Numbered from the stretch's first letter, positions 21,409 through 34,090 are shown. The stretch: 64,000 nucleotides of DNA from Hymenoscyphus infarciens (GCA_001414345.1 LLCB01000089.1:124001-188000), one strand, 5' to 3'. Numbers and translations are program-made. Notes: generated by a model not told the origin, from the sequence alone.

Positions 21409-22694
21409 TCAGAAACTCTCATGTTGCGGCTGATACCAACTCGACGACGTCTGATCATAACCCGGTTGCTCATATGGCCCGCCATCATACGGAGGTTCCC
21501 CATAGTACTCGCCACTCGCGCAAGAAGAGCAAGCATCAAAGCCCCCCAACTGATTCTCAACCTGTCTGGTATCTTTGCACGTATTGCAGTACGGGTAGCC
21601 GGGGTAGGGAGAGCGATAATCAGAGCCCGCCTGCGATGAAGAATTAACTAGCGACTTGTCATCCACACCACCCGAAGTTGGTTGCTGTGTCCGAGCATAG
21701 ATTCGGGTTCTTTCACACTCCCGCTTGCAACCCGAGCACGTCCAGCTATTCTTCTTGATATGCACTCTATCCAAGCACTTTGGGCATCGCCACCAATCAG
21801 GGTCTCTGCGGCGTTCCGCTTCCCACTCGCGCTGTTTGTCCTCCCACCGAGCTCTATCTTTAGCCGACTTCCCGCCCTTGGGTTCTCCAATGTCTTCTTT
21901 GTGGTATTCCTTGTAGTGGTCTCGACAGTGATCCTTTCTGGTGAAAGGGTCATTATGTCTGCCACATTTCGGGTAATCGCAAGGGAATTGCATCGCAGCA
22001 GAGCCATAGTGTACGACATTGTAATGGCGGTCGAGATCTGCAGATCTGGCAAAGACAGGGCGACTACTGCTTTTCCAGCAGCCTTGACCAGGATAAAGGC
22101 AAGGGTATCGCTTTTTACTGGAATCGTGTCTGTGTATTGTTAGTCTTCTAGTGAAATCGAGTAGCTGGGAGAATCATCATACCTGTCTTTGTCAAGAAAG
22201 ACTATCTGCGGCATAAGAGGAGATGGATAATCGTGGTAGCGTTGATGCAGTCGGAGGTATGGCTCTTTCCCTTTCTCGACGATAAAGTCATAGAAATCGG
22301 GGACCTTCATCACTTCCATGTCCCAAGGAATAGATGAAGGTGTTGGCCGCTCATTCTGAGAGCGATATGGAGGAGAAAAGTAGGTGGTGCTTGCACTGCT
22401 TGACTCTCCCAAAGACATGTTCCCAAATGCTGCCGGGTAGCCAGGACTGAACTGGCCGTTCTCTCTTGGAGGAGTGTCCATAGTGTATCCACTTGTCGAA
22501 GTCGCGGCGGTAGCAATAGAGTATCTTGAGTCTGAGCTATACACTGTGCTATTAGAACCCGTGCTAGCCATAGGTACACCTCCCACCATTCTCCAATCCA
22601 TCGTCTGGTATTCAGGTGCCCACTCCATGGGTTCCTCACCCAAACTTGGCTGTGAGTTGCCTTGGAAGGCTTGGGGCCTGTGCTGTTGGTCCAT
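21409..22694 (-). CDS. C2H2-type zinc-finger protein, putative transcription regulator
   Basis: Exons are 22694-22183 and 22129-21409, giving 410 aa with a 53-nt intron. The first about 150 residues are low-complexity, rich in Ser, Thr, Pro, Gly and Gln, like an activation region. After the intron a C2H2-like unit appears (YPCLYPGQGC...FARSADLDRHYNVVH). A second follows (FPCDYPKCGRHNDPFTRKDHCRDHYKEYHKED), and then a WWRCPKCLDRVHIKKNSWTCSGCKREC cysteine cluster. The C-terminus is rich in Tyr, Pro and Gly, with two more CxxC pairs (YCNTCKD and ACSSC). This order is typical of a group of poorly studied fungal zinc-finger proteins. DNA binding is likely; targets are unknown. Confidence 0.88.
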
Positions 22695-25340
22695 TTCAAG
22701 GTTCTGTGGTACCCCTTCAAGACATTAGTCTGGATGTCCTGCTATGAGAGTGTAGGCCACTCGGCTATGAGCGTATCAAGTGCTTTAATGGAAAGACGAG
22801 GAATACATACCCTGGGTTCTAACAAGGATTATAACAAATTAACAGTAAATATTTTGAAGGAGTGACTGAATAGAGATTTCCACCGTAAAGGCACTGACTG
22901 AGTCAAGACTAGATGTTGGTTTGTTATGTGGCAAAGAAGTGCGGGCACAGGATCTTCTAAAATGCTTTCCAGAGACTAGCATTATGCTTCACTTGAGGCT
23001 GACGGGGAAGTCATCCGTCGCCCTTATTACTAGGAGCTTCACCAGATATCTCTCGTGTACCCATCGTGACAAGGCGGTGCAGATGGGCCCGATATGTTCT
23101 GCAGAGAATTTGGCAGCAAATGCATGGCAGAGTCCAACCCACACTCCCTTCATAGCCCTACTCGATCAATTCGATGAGAAGCTTCCGCTTAGAGCCTTGC
23201 ATGTAGTTGACCACTTGGATCAGTTGGATTCTACTTGGAGCATGAAGTCCACATTAGGACACCGACACAATCGTAAACAAAACAAACAATAGTCCTTTCT
23301 CATTCGCCAGGGGAGGGTTGAGCGATTAAAGGAATCGTTCAAGCTTCCATGATCCGTCAAATATTGCCTGCCTGGAGCCTCATTACTACCACAGCACGAG
23401 CCAGCAAAAAACCCAAAACACAATATCTCGAGAAAACATTTGCAGCCTTATTGGGGCGTGTCCCGCGTGTGAAGGGGGCTTGGTTCGCTAAAACCGGGGC
23501 TCTCAGCAAGGCATCGTTTGCCCTTGTGTGCGTGGTAATTTCGTCAGACCGAACCAGCCAAACCACGGAGAAAAGGGCGTGAAGGATTAGAGTGATGACC
23601 TGTGGAGCACTGGAGCCGCCACTCCTTTGCTGTCATCACTCGTGGAATGCTTCTCGAAAGAACCCTAGCCACACCACGAGGAAGAGTAAGCAGCAGCAGA
23701 AGTTCCTCGGTAGAAAGTCAGGGGAGCTGGAGGGGGCCTCTGCTTTTATCGAGTTGCCCGGTTCACTACTATTTCCCCCACATGAACATGCACGATGAAC
23801 TGGCGGGAAAATGATAGTCATAGTCTCGGAAGACTTGGACGAAGAGGGAGTGTTGACCATTCGTAGAAGTAAGGCGTTAGGCAACCCTTGAGATTTTTCA
23901 GGTTCGGTGGTTCGCCTTTCTCGTCCGCCTCACAAGCTGGGGTTCGTTTCCTTTTTTTTTTCGACCGCGAGGCTACCCGACCATCTGCGAGTAACCATGG
24001 GACGCCTAGCAATCCGCCCTGTCGTAGCCGTAGCATAGTGTAGCATAGCATAGCATAGCATAGCATAGCATAGCATAGCATAGCAGTATTTTTCGGCTAT
24101 TCTTACGACTGCGCGATTGAAGTCGTGTCGAATTGACAGCATCATGTTGTCGAGAAGCTGCCCTGGGCGTTGCGTGGGGGTTGTGTTGTCTCTGGAGTCT
24201 CGAAAATTGCCCATTTTCCTATCCCTCAATGACCGTTCATCTGTGCGAAGATTAGCTTGTTATGAATATAACGGTCAAAAATTGACAAATCAATAGACTG
24301 GAGATTCTGGTGATTTGGGTGAAGAAAGGAGGCTGTGCTAGAGAGGAAAAGAACCGAGGTCAAGGAGGTTGAGCCAATCAGAAGAGTCCCAGCTCAACGA
24401 CGCTGATTCGCCAATTTTAGCTCTCACCAAAAACAAAACCGGGAAACGAGACCTTTCTGGGAAGGAACCTTGAAGGTCATCCAAAAGCAACTCGCAATTC
24501 AGGCAACAATAGGGCAACAGAAAAGGGCAAGATGTGCTATACGCATAAGCAATGCGAACTCTGGGACTTCGCAAAAGTCTTATATATATTTTGCCTTACC
24601 CCCACAACCCGCGAACCAAACTAATGCATCCGATATCGTTGTCGTGTGTCGGGTTGCAATCGTTGGGGTACAGAGTAAGTTAGGCCTCAACGCAGGAGGG
24701 CTGCAGGTCATCTTTGCCTCTTTGCGGCCGCGTGCTCTCTCTAATTCGGTACAAAGTGCCAACTAACACCAATCCCTCAACTGCCTCAAATCATTGACTG
24801 GAGAAAGACATCTCGGCCCCCAACCCACCTTTTGGTCACCTTTGTGCATTCCAGAGAATACAGTACCACTGGACGGCAAAATACGATACTTGAACCATCA
24901 CATTTCCAACTACTGCTTCTGATAGCAAATTAGAGGGTAGAAGGGCATTTTAACGTCGAAGTCTGGCCCCACTTTGGAACAGCAGACCCGTGTCAAGGGA
25001 TACTTTCCAGTGTTCGGTGACACCAGCCCTTTGAAGACTTTTAGTGTGTGGTTAGAGAGAGAGAAATAGCACCACTGTCCCAGACTGGAAAAAGCACCCC
25101 TTTGGCCTTTGGGATTTCTGTACAAAGACACGCCTGAGAATTGTGGGACCCCCCAAATCATCCATATTGAGCCTTCTAATCAGACAAGTGGTTCACCACC
25201 TTGGGTGATCAGCAGACGTTGTTTGCTAATTAAGACGAGCTAATGCCCCTGTCCCAGCCAGACCGGACCTCAGTCAGAGCCTCCAATGCGCCAACCTGTT
25301 CCAACTCAAGGCTTTCCTTTGACTCCCAGGCATACATAAC
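22695..25340. other. Long intergenic region, no gene seen
   Basis: This 2.6-kb gap contains only short frames without domains. One 123-codon frame at 22921-23292 (+) starts with TTG and has no homology I recognise. A TAGCA microsatellite lies at 24031-24085, and a TATATATAT stretch lies near 24580. The 5' flank of the zinc-finger gene occupies the left end and the 3' flank of the Not3/Not5 gene the right end. Confidence 0.45.
24031..24085. repeat. Pentanucleotide microsatellite (TAGCA)n
   Basis: About ten 5-bp units, TAGCATAGCA register, with one TAGTG variant at the start. Confidence 0.92.
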
Positions 25341-27488
25341 TCATACATCGTCCTCCAGAAACTTGTAAGCGAACTTGAAGTCGGCCTTTCTTCGATTCAT
25401 CCTGTCATGTTTGTCAGCAAAGTTCACAGCACAAAATCGGTTTTCTTTGGGGGTGGGAAAAAAATAAAAATTGGTTACAAACCATGTGCTCTCATAGTCA
25501 AAGAATCGGTAGGTTCCTTGTTCGAACTCTTCCGTAATTGTCTTTGGCTCTTCGTGTCTCTGAAACCATGTCTGATACTGCTTATGGAATCGCCAGCTTT
25601 GGTCTTTCAGAGCCTTGGCTGCTAGATATTGTTGATATGTCCCCTGCTTATAGTAGAATACATAAAATAGCGTATCTGGGTCTATACGCGAGTAAAGACG
25701 GTGATCGTCGAAAACTGGATCCAGCTCCTGGGGATAGTATGCAGGCGTATGACACCTAATTTCCGGTCTATAATTCCTAGGCGTGCCAACATCTAGCATG
25801 TCTGGTGAGGTAGTGAAGGAAGCTGCAAGCATTCTCTGAGAAGCCTGCGAAGGAGCGGCTTTGGGATTCTGGTGGGTTGCTTCAAATGCTTGCAACAGAT
25901 CTTGGAGTCCTGCAGGTAAATGATAAACTGATTCATCTGGGTCCTCAGGGGCTGGGGCCTTTGTGCCATTGGTGACACCATTAGGCTTTGAGGTGGCAGC
26001 TTCCAAACATTAATTAATAGCTCGTCTAATTTCACATGGAAAAACCTACCTTTCGGACTTTCTGCTGCAGCTGGAGCCTTACCTGAAGATCGAGAAGGAG
26101 CTGGTCTCGACGACTCGGCCTTGTCGGAACTGTGTGTATGTGATATACTGCTCCCACTAGGAACTGCACTTGATTGACTTAGGGCTGGTGATTTGGTCTG
26201 AGCACTTGAAGTCGCCTCGGATATACTGGCTGCAGCTGGGATGGCACTTCTCGTCGAAGGTCCCGAACTCGAAGTGGCTGGTTGTGCTTGAGTCGCTGTC
26301 GGAGAGGCAGTAGTACTCGTTCTTCGCGCAGCAACCGGCGGTAATGGTGGATGACTCGCAGATGTGGTTGGTGCGGGCAGACTATCGGGCGGCGGAGGTA
26401 GAGGAGCTATTCCCAAATTATTCTTATCTTTCTCTGCCGCCAGCGCCGCTGCCGAAGAATATTTCAGTGTCTCTCCCGGTGCTCTTGTAGGTACTGCCGC
26501 CGGCTTCATCTGCGCCGCGCCATTCGTTGCGGTATGTAGTGTTGCCAACGTGGGCAGAGGACTCTTCATCTGGGTCGACGGCCGTCGTGCGGCAGCTGGG
26601 CCTTCTGTCACAGCAGCAGCTTTCGACTTTCCCCCGGGTATACTACTCGACCGCGATTCCGTTTCGGGTGCTTCCTCCTGTATCGATTGGGTGTCCTGGG
26701 ACGACACTCGATCGTTGTCGATATTCATGCCGTAGTTGTCTTCCTCTTCCTGGAGGTTGAGATCATCGTAGATCTCATCGTCCTCCATGAAATCTTCATT
26801 CATGCCATCGGTAACATAATATCGGATGGACTCCTCGAGATCCGTTACTTGCTCTGTTTCCACGCCACCGTTTTCCAGTGATCGTTTGATAAGTTCCAGT
26901 TTCCCCTGATGCCATTTATGCCGCTCCGTCACTCGCTCAATCTCGGCCATTCGATCTGCCTTGGCTGTTTGGTTCTTGCCCTTCTTCATGGTGGCCTGTA
27001 TCGATTCGCCCTCGGCCTCCAGAGTCTCTATCTGTCGCTCCAACTCGTCGACCTGATTGCTCAAGAAATCGCAGGCTTCCATTTTCGCACGCTCTTTAGG
27101 ATCCAGCTTCGCCGCCGCCGATAGCCCCTCTTTCGAGTATGCTTTCGTCTTCATGGCCTTCTCTACAGCCTTGAACTTCTCCATTTGCTGTTGCCCGTTA
27201 GCAGTGCATCCCATCGATTGACACGATGCCTACCGTCTCAATTAATTTCCGGTTCTCTAACAGAGGCCCCTTGTCTTTAATGTCGTTGCTGGCAGCCCAT
27301 GTTTTGATCTGATCTCGTAGCCTCTGGAGCTTCTTGATCTCTCGTTTGAGGTTGTCCTCTAGCTTCTCCTTCTGCGCTGCATTGGTAGATTGCTCGATCT
27401 TCTCGTAGATGGACTCGAATTCGGCGACGCCTTCCGAGACCTTCTTGAAGCACTTGTCGACTTCCTGCTGAAGCTTTCGTGCCGCCAT
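25341..27488 (-). CDS. CCR4-NOT complex subunit Not3/Not5
   Basis: Exons are 27488-27234, 27187-26050, 25999-25483 and 25401-25341, giving 656 aa; all phases agree. The last intron is 81 nt without a stop, so a retained-intron frame also stays open. The N-terminal Not3 domain (about residues 1-230) is clear: [26 protein letters not shown] joined to [20 protein letters not shown], and KLDPKERAK. It is a long coiled coil. A disordered Ser/Pro/Ala/Thr linker follows (about 230-480). The C-terminal NOT box ends with [34 protein letters not shown] and [18 protein letters not shown]. It scaffolds the deadenylase complex that shortens mRNA poly(A) tails and represses transcription and translation. 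Confidence 0.96.
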
Positions 27489-28066
27489 CGTGATGGGTCG
27501 ATGGTCGCAATGTGGATGTATGAAATGATGTTGGTGGGTTGTCGTGAGTACAGATCGTGTCTTTGCGGGAGATTCTGAGGACTGGGTCCCATACGTGTGA
27601 GGGTAGATTTAGGCACGCGCTGTGCGGTGTATGAGAATATGGGATTCGGCGCGGTGTATGGAATTGCAGGTGTTGTTGAATGAGGCTGAGGTGTTGTTTG
27701 ACAAGCAGCTGCTGGTGGTTCACGGGATCAGCTTGGCAGCCTTTCCACTGGCTGTGGGGAAGAGCGGTGCAGTGCAGCCACAGTCTACAGAGCCACAGTC
27801 TACAGAGCCCCATTCTAGATCTCTACTGACCACCACATCGGCTACTATAGATACTCACTTTCGCTTCGTTGTTTACTTTTCACAGGTCTGTCTTCCAAGT
27901 TGGTGGTATTCACGCTTTCTTGTCCAAGCAAGCGACTGACCACCCTTTTTCAACTCAAGTTCACAGTGACCTCTCCTTTCCCCCTCTTTCAGTTCACTGT
28001 CTCATTCATCAAGAAACCAGAGCTTCTACATCTCTAAAGAGCTACAGATTTCAGCAATATCATAGG
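27489..28066. promoter_or_regulatory. Shared divergent promoter, Not3/Not5 and D-aminoacyl-tRNA deacylase
   Basis: A 578-bp gap lies between two divergent housekeeping genes. A tandem duplication of a 15-bp unit (CACAGTCTACAGAGC) lies near 27778-27808. No classical TATA box is obvious at either start. Confidence 0.6.
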
Positions 28067-28921
28067 ATGAAAGGTGAGGGAGGATTCCCCCTACCCCTAC
28101 TGCCTGCCAACCAACATTGCTGATATATTGTTAGCAATTCTGCAACGCGTTCTTTCTGCCTCTGTCACAGTTGACAAGCAAATTATATCCTCAATTGGAA
28201 AGGGCGTGTTGGTCTTTGCGGCCGTTGCCCCAGGGGACACTGAGAAAGATGTTGAAACTCTTGCTGCAAAGGTTCTGAAGATTCGTCTGGTAAGGACTGG
28301 GAGCTTTGTTCTTATTCCTTGGATTGTTTCCCATCAATAATCTCAATTCTGCATGCTTGCATCGCTCACTCTGCTGACATCAATGCTAACTCTTCCATCA
28401 AAAAGTGGGATGACGAGGCCGGAGGTCGAGTAAGATTCTCTCAACCCCCCGAAGAACCTATTCTAATCAATTTCAGTGGAAGCACAATGTGCAAGATATA
28501 GGCGGGGAAATTCTATGTGGTATGTTGCCCAATCAATATCAAGCATCCTTTCTGATTCTCTCCTTCCAGTCTCCCAATTTACCCTCCTAGCATCAACCAA
28601 GAAAGGATCGAAGCCCGACTTCCACGGAGCATTAGGTGGCGATAAGGCCAAGGAACTATATCAGCTGTTTGTTGAAAGGGTCCAAAAAGGATATGTCAAT
28701 GAGAAAGTAAAGGATGGAGTGTTTCAAGCGATGATGGTATGCTTGTTTATATTGATAATGGGGATGGAGGCTAATTTCCACTAGGAAGTGGCACTGATCA
28801 ATGACGGCCCGGTCAGTCTTGCTGTCAAGTTCTTGGTGGTGATCATTGGGCTGCTAACATAAACTAGGTCACGCTAGAGATATCAGCTGGACCCAGTGGA
28901 GAGAAAACTGAGAAGAAATGA
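28067..28921 (+). CDS. D-aminoacyl-tRNA deacylase (DTD1)
   Basis: Seven exons: 28067-28073, 28135-28289, 28406-28429, 28477-28519, 28570-28736, 28785-28811 and 28868-28921, giving 158 aa. The first coding exon is only 7 bases and two others are 24 and 27 bases, yet every phase matches. The protein starts MKAILQRVLSASVTVD and has both active-site signatures of the family: SQFTLLA near residue 75 and NDGPVTLE, carrying the Gly-cisPro pair, near 138. The enzyme removes D-amino acids (and Gly from tRNA-Ala) wrongly attached to tRNA in the cytosol. The length is normal for the family. It is divergent from the Not3/Not5 gene. Confidence 0.95.
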
Positions 28922-29672
28922 TAATGAAATGCCGATTTAGTTTCGATTTACAACCGCACCTTCACTTTTCCATAATTTCATCTAGAGATTTCGAGAGGAT
29001 TATCGCGGCTCCACTTTTGTCGTCGAGTTTTAGAACTGGAAATACCCAGGATCACTTTAGTACTTGGATTCCTTTGTGTGTTTGGTTCACTTGGTTTTTA
29101 AAAGTTGGAGATTCGGTGTCTGGGGGGGGGGGGGGTTGACATTTCTCTTTTTCAGCTTGCTCTGATGTTCTGGTTCCTGGCTGGGGAAAATACTTCCTCG
29201 AGCCCGAAACCAATGTAGATCTGCTAATTACAAATAGTGGTACAGATCGACTCTATTTAAGGGCCTCGGATCTCCCTCCTTCTTCATTTGTCAAGTTTGC
29301 AAAATGCGATGGTGTAGGCACACTCTAACAAAATACTTTACTTTACCCCACATCCCTGCTTGGTCATGTTGAGAAATATTTCCACTCACTCGATTGGTCT
29401 TTTCTATTGCCGATGTGGCGTCTATCGATGGATTTGAACGAATTAATCTATATTACTTAATTTGTCGTGGCGCCATCTATCGTTAATCAAAATTTGGGCC
29501 AACTACCGATAGTCGAGATAGGGAAAATAGCCAAAATAGCGGGGTATGGGGTTTCTCCTCAGTATAAACTACGACGAACTGCTTTGTTCAATGTTAGGTA
29601 GTTGAACCTGTTCACCTCTTGTCTCTCTATCGTACTTGAAATTATTTTTGCACGTTGCAGTATTCGTTGAAC
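28922..29672. other. Intergenic, poly-G tract and promoter of DUF1996 gene
   Basis: Notable items are an uninterrupted G run of about 14 at 29121-29135 and two copies of a GTGGCG(CCA)TCTATCG motif (about 29411 and 29467). TATAAAC at about 29561 is a possible TATA box for the gene starting at 29673. No coding frame is supported. Confidence 0.5.
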
Positions 29673-31091
29673 ATGGTTTTACCGAGACTTGCGCTCGTCG
29701 CGCTGCTTTCCCAATACGTGGCTGCGCTCGACCCCAGACAAACTGGAAGTGCTAGGGGATCGGATTTCCTTCGATTCGCATGTTCTCAACTCGTCGTCGA
29801 GCGTACCGATCCTCTCGTCAGTCCTGGAATCATTCCCTCGCCGCATATGCATCAAATTGTCGGCGGAAGCTCTTTCAACGCTACAGTATGGAACTTCCCT
29901 CACCTATGGTCTCCAAAACCACTAATTGGAATTTTCTAGATGGATCCCGCCAACTTAAATCCCCCAACCGTCTCAAAATGCACATCCTGCAAGTTGTCAC
30001 AGGATTTCAGCAACTACTGGACCGCATCCATCTACTTCCAATCCCCTGAAAACGGTACCTTCAAGAGGGTTCCTCAGATGGCGAATGGGCGTTTGAATGG
30101 GACTTTGATGGAACAAAAAGATGGTATTACGGCGTATTATATGAGGCCTTTCAGTGGGACTAACAAGAAGGTTACTGTTATGCCTCCTGTAAGTTCAACT
30201 GAAAGAAATACTTGATGGGTATAAACTGACGAGTTTCAAAGGGATTCCGAATGCTTACCGGCGACCCGATGCTTCGTACGAAGCCAACTGGCGTGAAAGC
30301 GGTCTGTCATCGCTGTCTTGCCAAAAGCGAACGTGTTGGGGGTGGTAGTGGTGCTCCTTGCAGTTCTGGTGATACCTTCGAATTCCCTAATAAGCCTTGT
30401 CCGGGAGGCATCAGGGCTACTGTTATCTTCCCCTCTTGCTGGTCAGTGTTTCATTTGTTTCAAGCATTTTCCTTCTACTCCCGATACCGTTTGAAATCTT
30501 TCTCGTAGAAATATACTGACTCCGAGACCTTGGAATAGGGACGGAAAGAACACGGATAGTCCAGATCACAAAAGTCATGTCGCATACCAATCAGGTGCCG
30601 TACTTGCTGGCGACCAATGTCCTTCCACCCATCCCGTTCGGATTCCACAAGTCATGTATGAGATTATGTATGATACCTCTGGGTTTGCCGATGCAAAGTA
30701 TTATAAGAATGGGAAACAACCTCTTGTGTATAGTTTTGGTGATCCGTGAGTTCCTTTTGCTTCCACATCTTGGTTTTGGTAATACATTGATACTGACAAA
30801 GGAAAGGACCGGCTACGGAGCACACGGAGATTACCTCTTCGGCTGGGAAGATGGTGCTCTTCAACGCGCTATGGATGGACTTGGGAGCACGTGTTTCAGC
30901 GAGACTTGTCCGGATTTGAAGTTGCAGAGTTGGGATAATACCAATACTTGCAATAACCCACAACAAGCTAAGGAGGATGTTGGCAGCACGACTTGTATGT
31001 TTTTATATTTATTAAGATCGCTACGGATGAAAGCTGACTGACTTGTGAAATAGGGCTTAAGGAACTCCCAGGTGGTATGCCTGTTCAGTAG
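29673..31091 (+). CDS. Secreted DUF1996-domain protein
   Basis: Six exons: 29673-29885, 29940-30188, 30242-30441, 30539-30745, 30807-30994 and 31054-31091, giving 364 aa with consistent phases. A signal peptide (MVLPRLALVALLSQYVAA) is followed by the DUF1996 pattern. This includes DFLRFACSQLVVERTDPLVSPG, SPHMHQIVGGSSFN, the paired Cys KCTSCKLSQDFSNYWT, GFRMLTGDPMLRT, a CWDGKN segment made by splicing, and GYGAHGDYLFGWEDGALQRA. The conserved His, Asp, Trp and Cys residues suggest an extracellular enzyme or a binding fold, but I know of no established activity. Unlike many relatives it has no C-terminal WSC or carbohydrate-binding tail. Confidence 0.92.
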
Positions 31092-31343
31092 GTTGAGTTG
31101 TGTTGAAAGACGAGTTGGGTGATTGGTCGTATTTTCGAGTTCTAGTTATGATGTTTTGTTTCCCCACTTACGCTTACATCGTCTTGTTTATAGTTGATTT
31201 TCTTACCCAAGTTCCGTGTTAAAGATTTGTTGAATGTTACACTATTGCTATTTATCGCTTCTATATCTTCACAATCTCCAACCAAGAGTTCAAGTTTCTT
31301 TCATCCACCAGAACATTGTTGATCTTGGGGTTCTTTTTGCTAT
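31092..31343. other. Intergenic, 3' flank of DUF1996 gene
   Basis: Non-coding, T-rich. It ends at the MITE below. Confidence 0.5.
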
Positions 31344-31550
31344 ACTACCCGGTGGACAGAAAAAGCTGCAGTGTTCGTACCTGCCTACATAGCTCGTTGT
31401 CCCAACAATTACACTATATACTTCCAACAATTTAGAATATTAACCTAGAAGTTTAGAAGAACGAAATTGTTTTGGAAAGTTGGAATAATAAGTAAGATAG
31501 GCAGTTACTACTCTAATATTTACTGTCGCTTTTTCTGTCTACCGGGAGCA
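31344..31550. mobile_element. Short fold-back MITE
   Basis: Inverted arms share CCCGGTGGACAGAAAAAGC on the left (31348-31366) and the complement of CCCGGTAGACAGAAAAAGC on the right (31528-31546), with one mismatch. Further in, CTGCCTA (left, about 31381) mirrors TAGGCAG (right, about 31498), and CAACAATT-type segments continue the palindrome. The element is about 200 bp with no ORF. A clear target duplication is not preserved; TA is present on the left only. A pogo/Fot1-like origin is possible. Confidence 0.65.
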
Positions 31551-31745
31551 TGTCTACTCTATACATAGGTTTGCCTTAGGCCGTGACTAAACCCAACGCC
31601 TGGCAGCCGAGTGGATATATATAGCCCATGGAAAATTCCGTGCCGCGTCTATTTCGGTTCAGCCTCTCTGCACTCTCGCAATTACCTCTATTTATTTTAA
31701 TCATCAGAACAGTCATCACAGCTCTAAACGAATCAGAGATTGATC

Positions 31746-34090
31746 ATGGATCTCGGTCGGCCGAGGGAAGAACTTTGCTACATATGTCGAAACGCGGATT
31801 TTTTAGGCATATTTATTGGCAAAGACGTTTTTGGTGGTGCCTTTAATCCCTATCGAGAAGACCTTGATCCCGAAAAACAAGTATCTCGAACTTGGCAACA
31901 CATTCGAGAGCATCAACAGACGTGCTCATTCTGTCGGCTTACATATAAACAACTTCAACATCACAGCGCATTCTGCGAGACAAAGGATGATCTCGGGGAG
32001 CCTACTCAAATATCTATCGTCGGAGTGCGATCCGCTTATTTGGAAGATGACGGACTCGACAACCAATACCCTGCTTATATCGGCTTCCACAAAGGAATAC
32101 ATCGGGGGCTACGTCCAGATCACAAGAGCCTTCTTATTAGAGGACTGCAGCTTGCTGCGACATGTACCCCTCCCTTAGAGGAGGACTGGGCTAGATGGCT
32201 ACCTGATTTCATCATCGATCAACAAGCAAGTCTCGCCGGAATGTTGTCTACAGGGCGTGGGGTTGGCGGGCGTTCTGTGCTTCGAGATCATATCAACTTT
32301 GACCTCTGTAGCCATTGGCTCCATATATGCGATAACGAACATGAGAAATGTCAGAGTTCCATGGAAAGGTCAGCGGGAACAGTGAAAGGTCCAAAGCGGC
32401 TCATTGATGTTATGGAAGGACAACTGGTAATGACGAGGCCAGATGAAGTAAGATACGCAGCTTTGAGCTATGTCTGGGGCTGCAAGCCCGAGCTGTGGCT
32501 CGAGACGAAAACTGAGGAGTATCTCAAGACAGCTGGTAAGATAGTGCCGGCCAACGAACGAATCCCTCAAACGATCAGAGATGCCCTTACATTTTGTCGC
32601 AAAACTAAAATACCCTACATTTGGGTGGATAGCTTTTGCATCGTCCAGGACGACCAAGCAGACCAGGCAGTCGAAATTCCTCGAATGTTCGAAATCTACT
32701 CGGAAGCAAGTGTTACTCTCGTCGCTACCAGTGCTTCCAGCTCTCGAGATCCACTTCCCGGGGTCAATCCCAACACTCGCCTCTGGCATCAATACCGTGC
32801 GAAGGTAAACGGCTTAGAGCTCATAACTTGTTATCCTTCTCTTGTTACAGAGATTGAGCAATCTAAATGGTAAGTTCTCTGTATTTGGCGTCTCTCAGAT
32901 GCACCGGCTTCTTTTTGAGATCGCTAATTGTGAGTTTCAGGTTTACTCGCGGTTGGACCCTCCAGGAGGCTGCTTTCTCAAGAAGTCTAATTTTCTTCAC
33001 CCAAACTCAAGCTATCTTTCTCTGCAGACAGTCTATGTTCTGTGAAGATACTCTATGGGAAGGACCCGATGTCAGAGCCACCTCGTGCACGTCGAATACT
33101 CCCACGCAAGAAGCCGAAGATTTGTTGAACCTCATGCTTCTTGACGTTCAACCGAGTAACTCAATCAAGAGTTTTTTCTCCGTCCTTGAGCAATTCACTG
33201 AAAGGAGACTGACTGAGAACTCTGATGCACTAAATGCTGTCGACGCTATCATTCAATGGATATCCAAAGACAAAGAAGAGGGTTCGCCGTGTCACTTTGG
33301 CATGCCTGAAAAGCACTTCGCCGGAGCACTTGGTTGGTTATCTAAAGAGGGTCATATGCTTGAACCACTCACTCGGCGAAGGATGTTCCCTAGTTGGAGT
33401 TGGGCAGGATGGAAAGGTTCTATTCTTTGGGAGCTTCTCCATGACACAAACAGGGATCGCGTAACTGGCTGGGAATCCTCTGGCATCATCCGAACCACCC
33501 AGTTAGACGAGAAGTTGTATGTGAAGACAGGCAAGATCATTTCACCAGTTCGGCGAAATCCACACCTTGAGCATCCTGAAGTCGTTTTATTTGCTGACAC
33601 TGGGGTTCTTCAATTCTGGACGAGTTCTGCTTCCGTTGCTGTATCTCGCACTGAGAGTACGAAAGAATCGCCCCACATCGTCCTCCCAACATTCGATATA
33701 ATGAAACAAAACGGAGAACCTTGGGGCAATTACGGCCTACAATGCGCTCCATACTGGCGTTCAAGGCAGCCCGATCAACTTGAATTCATCGTCATCGCGG
33801 CAAGTCGCTTGAAGGCCCCTGGACCCCCTATGTATGCGGGCATTCCCGATGACATTAGTGGCACCGTTCGGCATCAAGCAAAGCGGGATGGCCGTCTTTT
33901 CGATGATTATGATACCTACCTGCGAAGTAGAGAGCATTGGCTAAACCATATGCAAGATCGGGTAGTTGTAGACGTGATGTGTATTGAATGGGTGGATGGG
34001 ATAGCGGAACGCGTGCAAGTGTGTCACTCATGGCTGCTAGATGACTGGCTTGAGATGGAACCTAAGGAGAAATTCATTAAGCTTGGATGA
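31746..34090 (+). CDS. HET-domain protein (heterokaryon-incompatibility type)
   Basis: Exons are 31746-32869 and 32941-34090, giving 757 aa. The 71-nt intron (GTAAGT...CAG) is needed to join SKW to FTRGWTLQE. The three HET signature blocks are present: YAALSYVWG near residue 237, IPYIWVDSFCIVQDD near 288, and RGWTLQE after the intron. The N-terminal region has a CYICRNADF...CSFC cysteine pattern before the HET domain. The C-terminal half is the variable region usual for this large family, with no NACHT or repeat domain. HET domains trigger cell death after non-self recognition in fungi and many copies are of unknown function. Start ATG 31746 is the first in frame. It neighbours the metabolic gene group but is probably independent of it. 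Confidence 0.93.

Noticed and set aside
22921..23292. 123-codon + frame in the 22.7-25.3 kb gap
   Set aside because: It starts at TTG, has no domain, no signal peptide and no supporting neighbours.
26364..26735. 123-codon + frame opposite the Not3/Not5 gene
   Set aside because: It is the antisense shadow of the low-complexity Ser/Pro/Ala linker of that gene.
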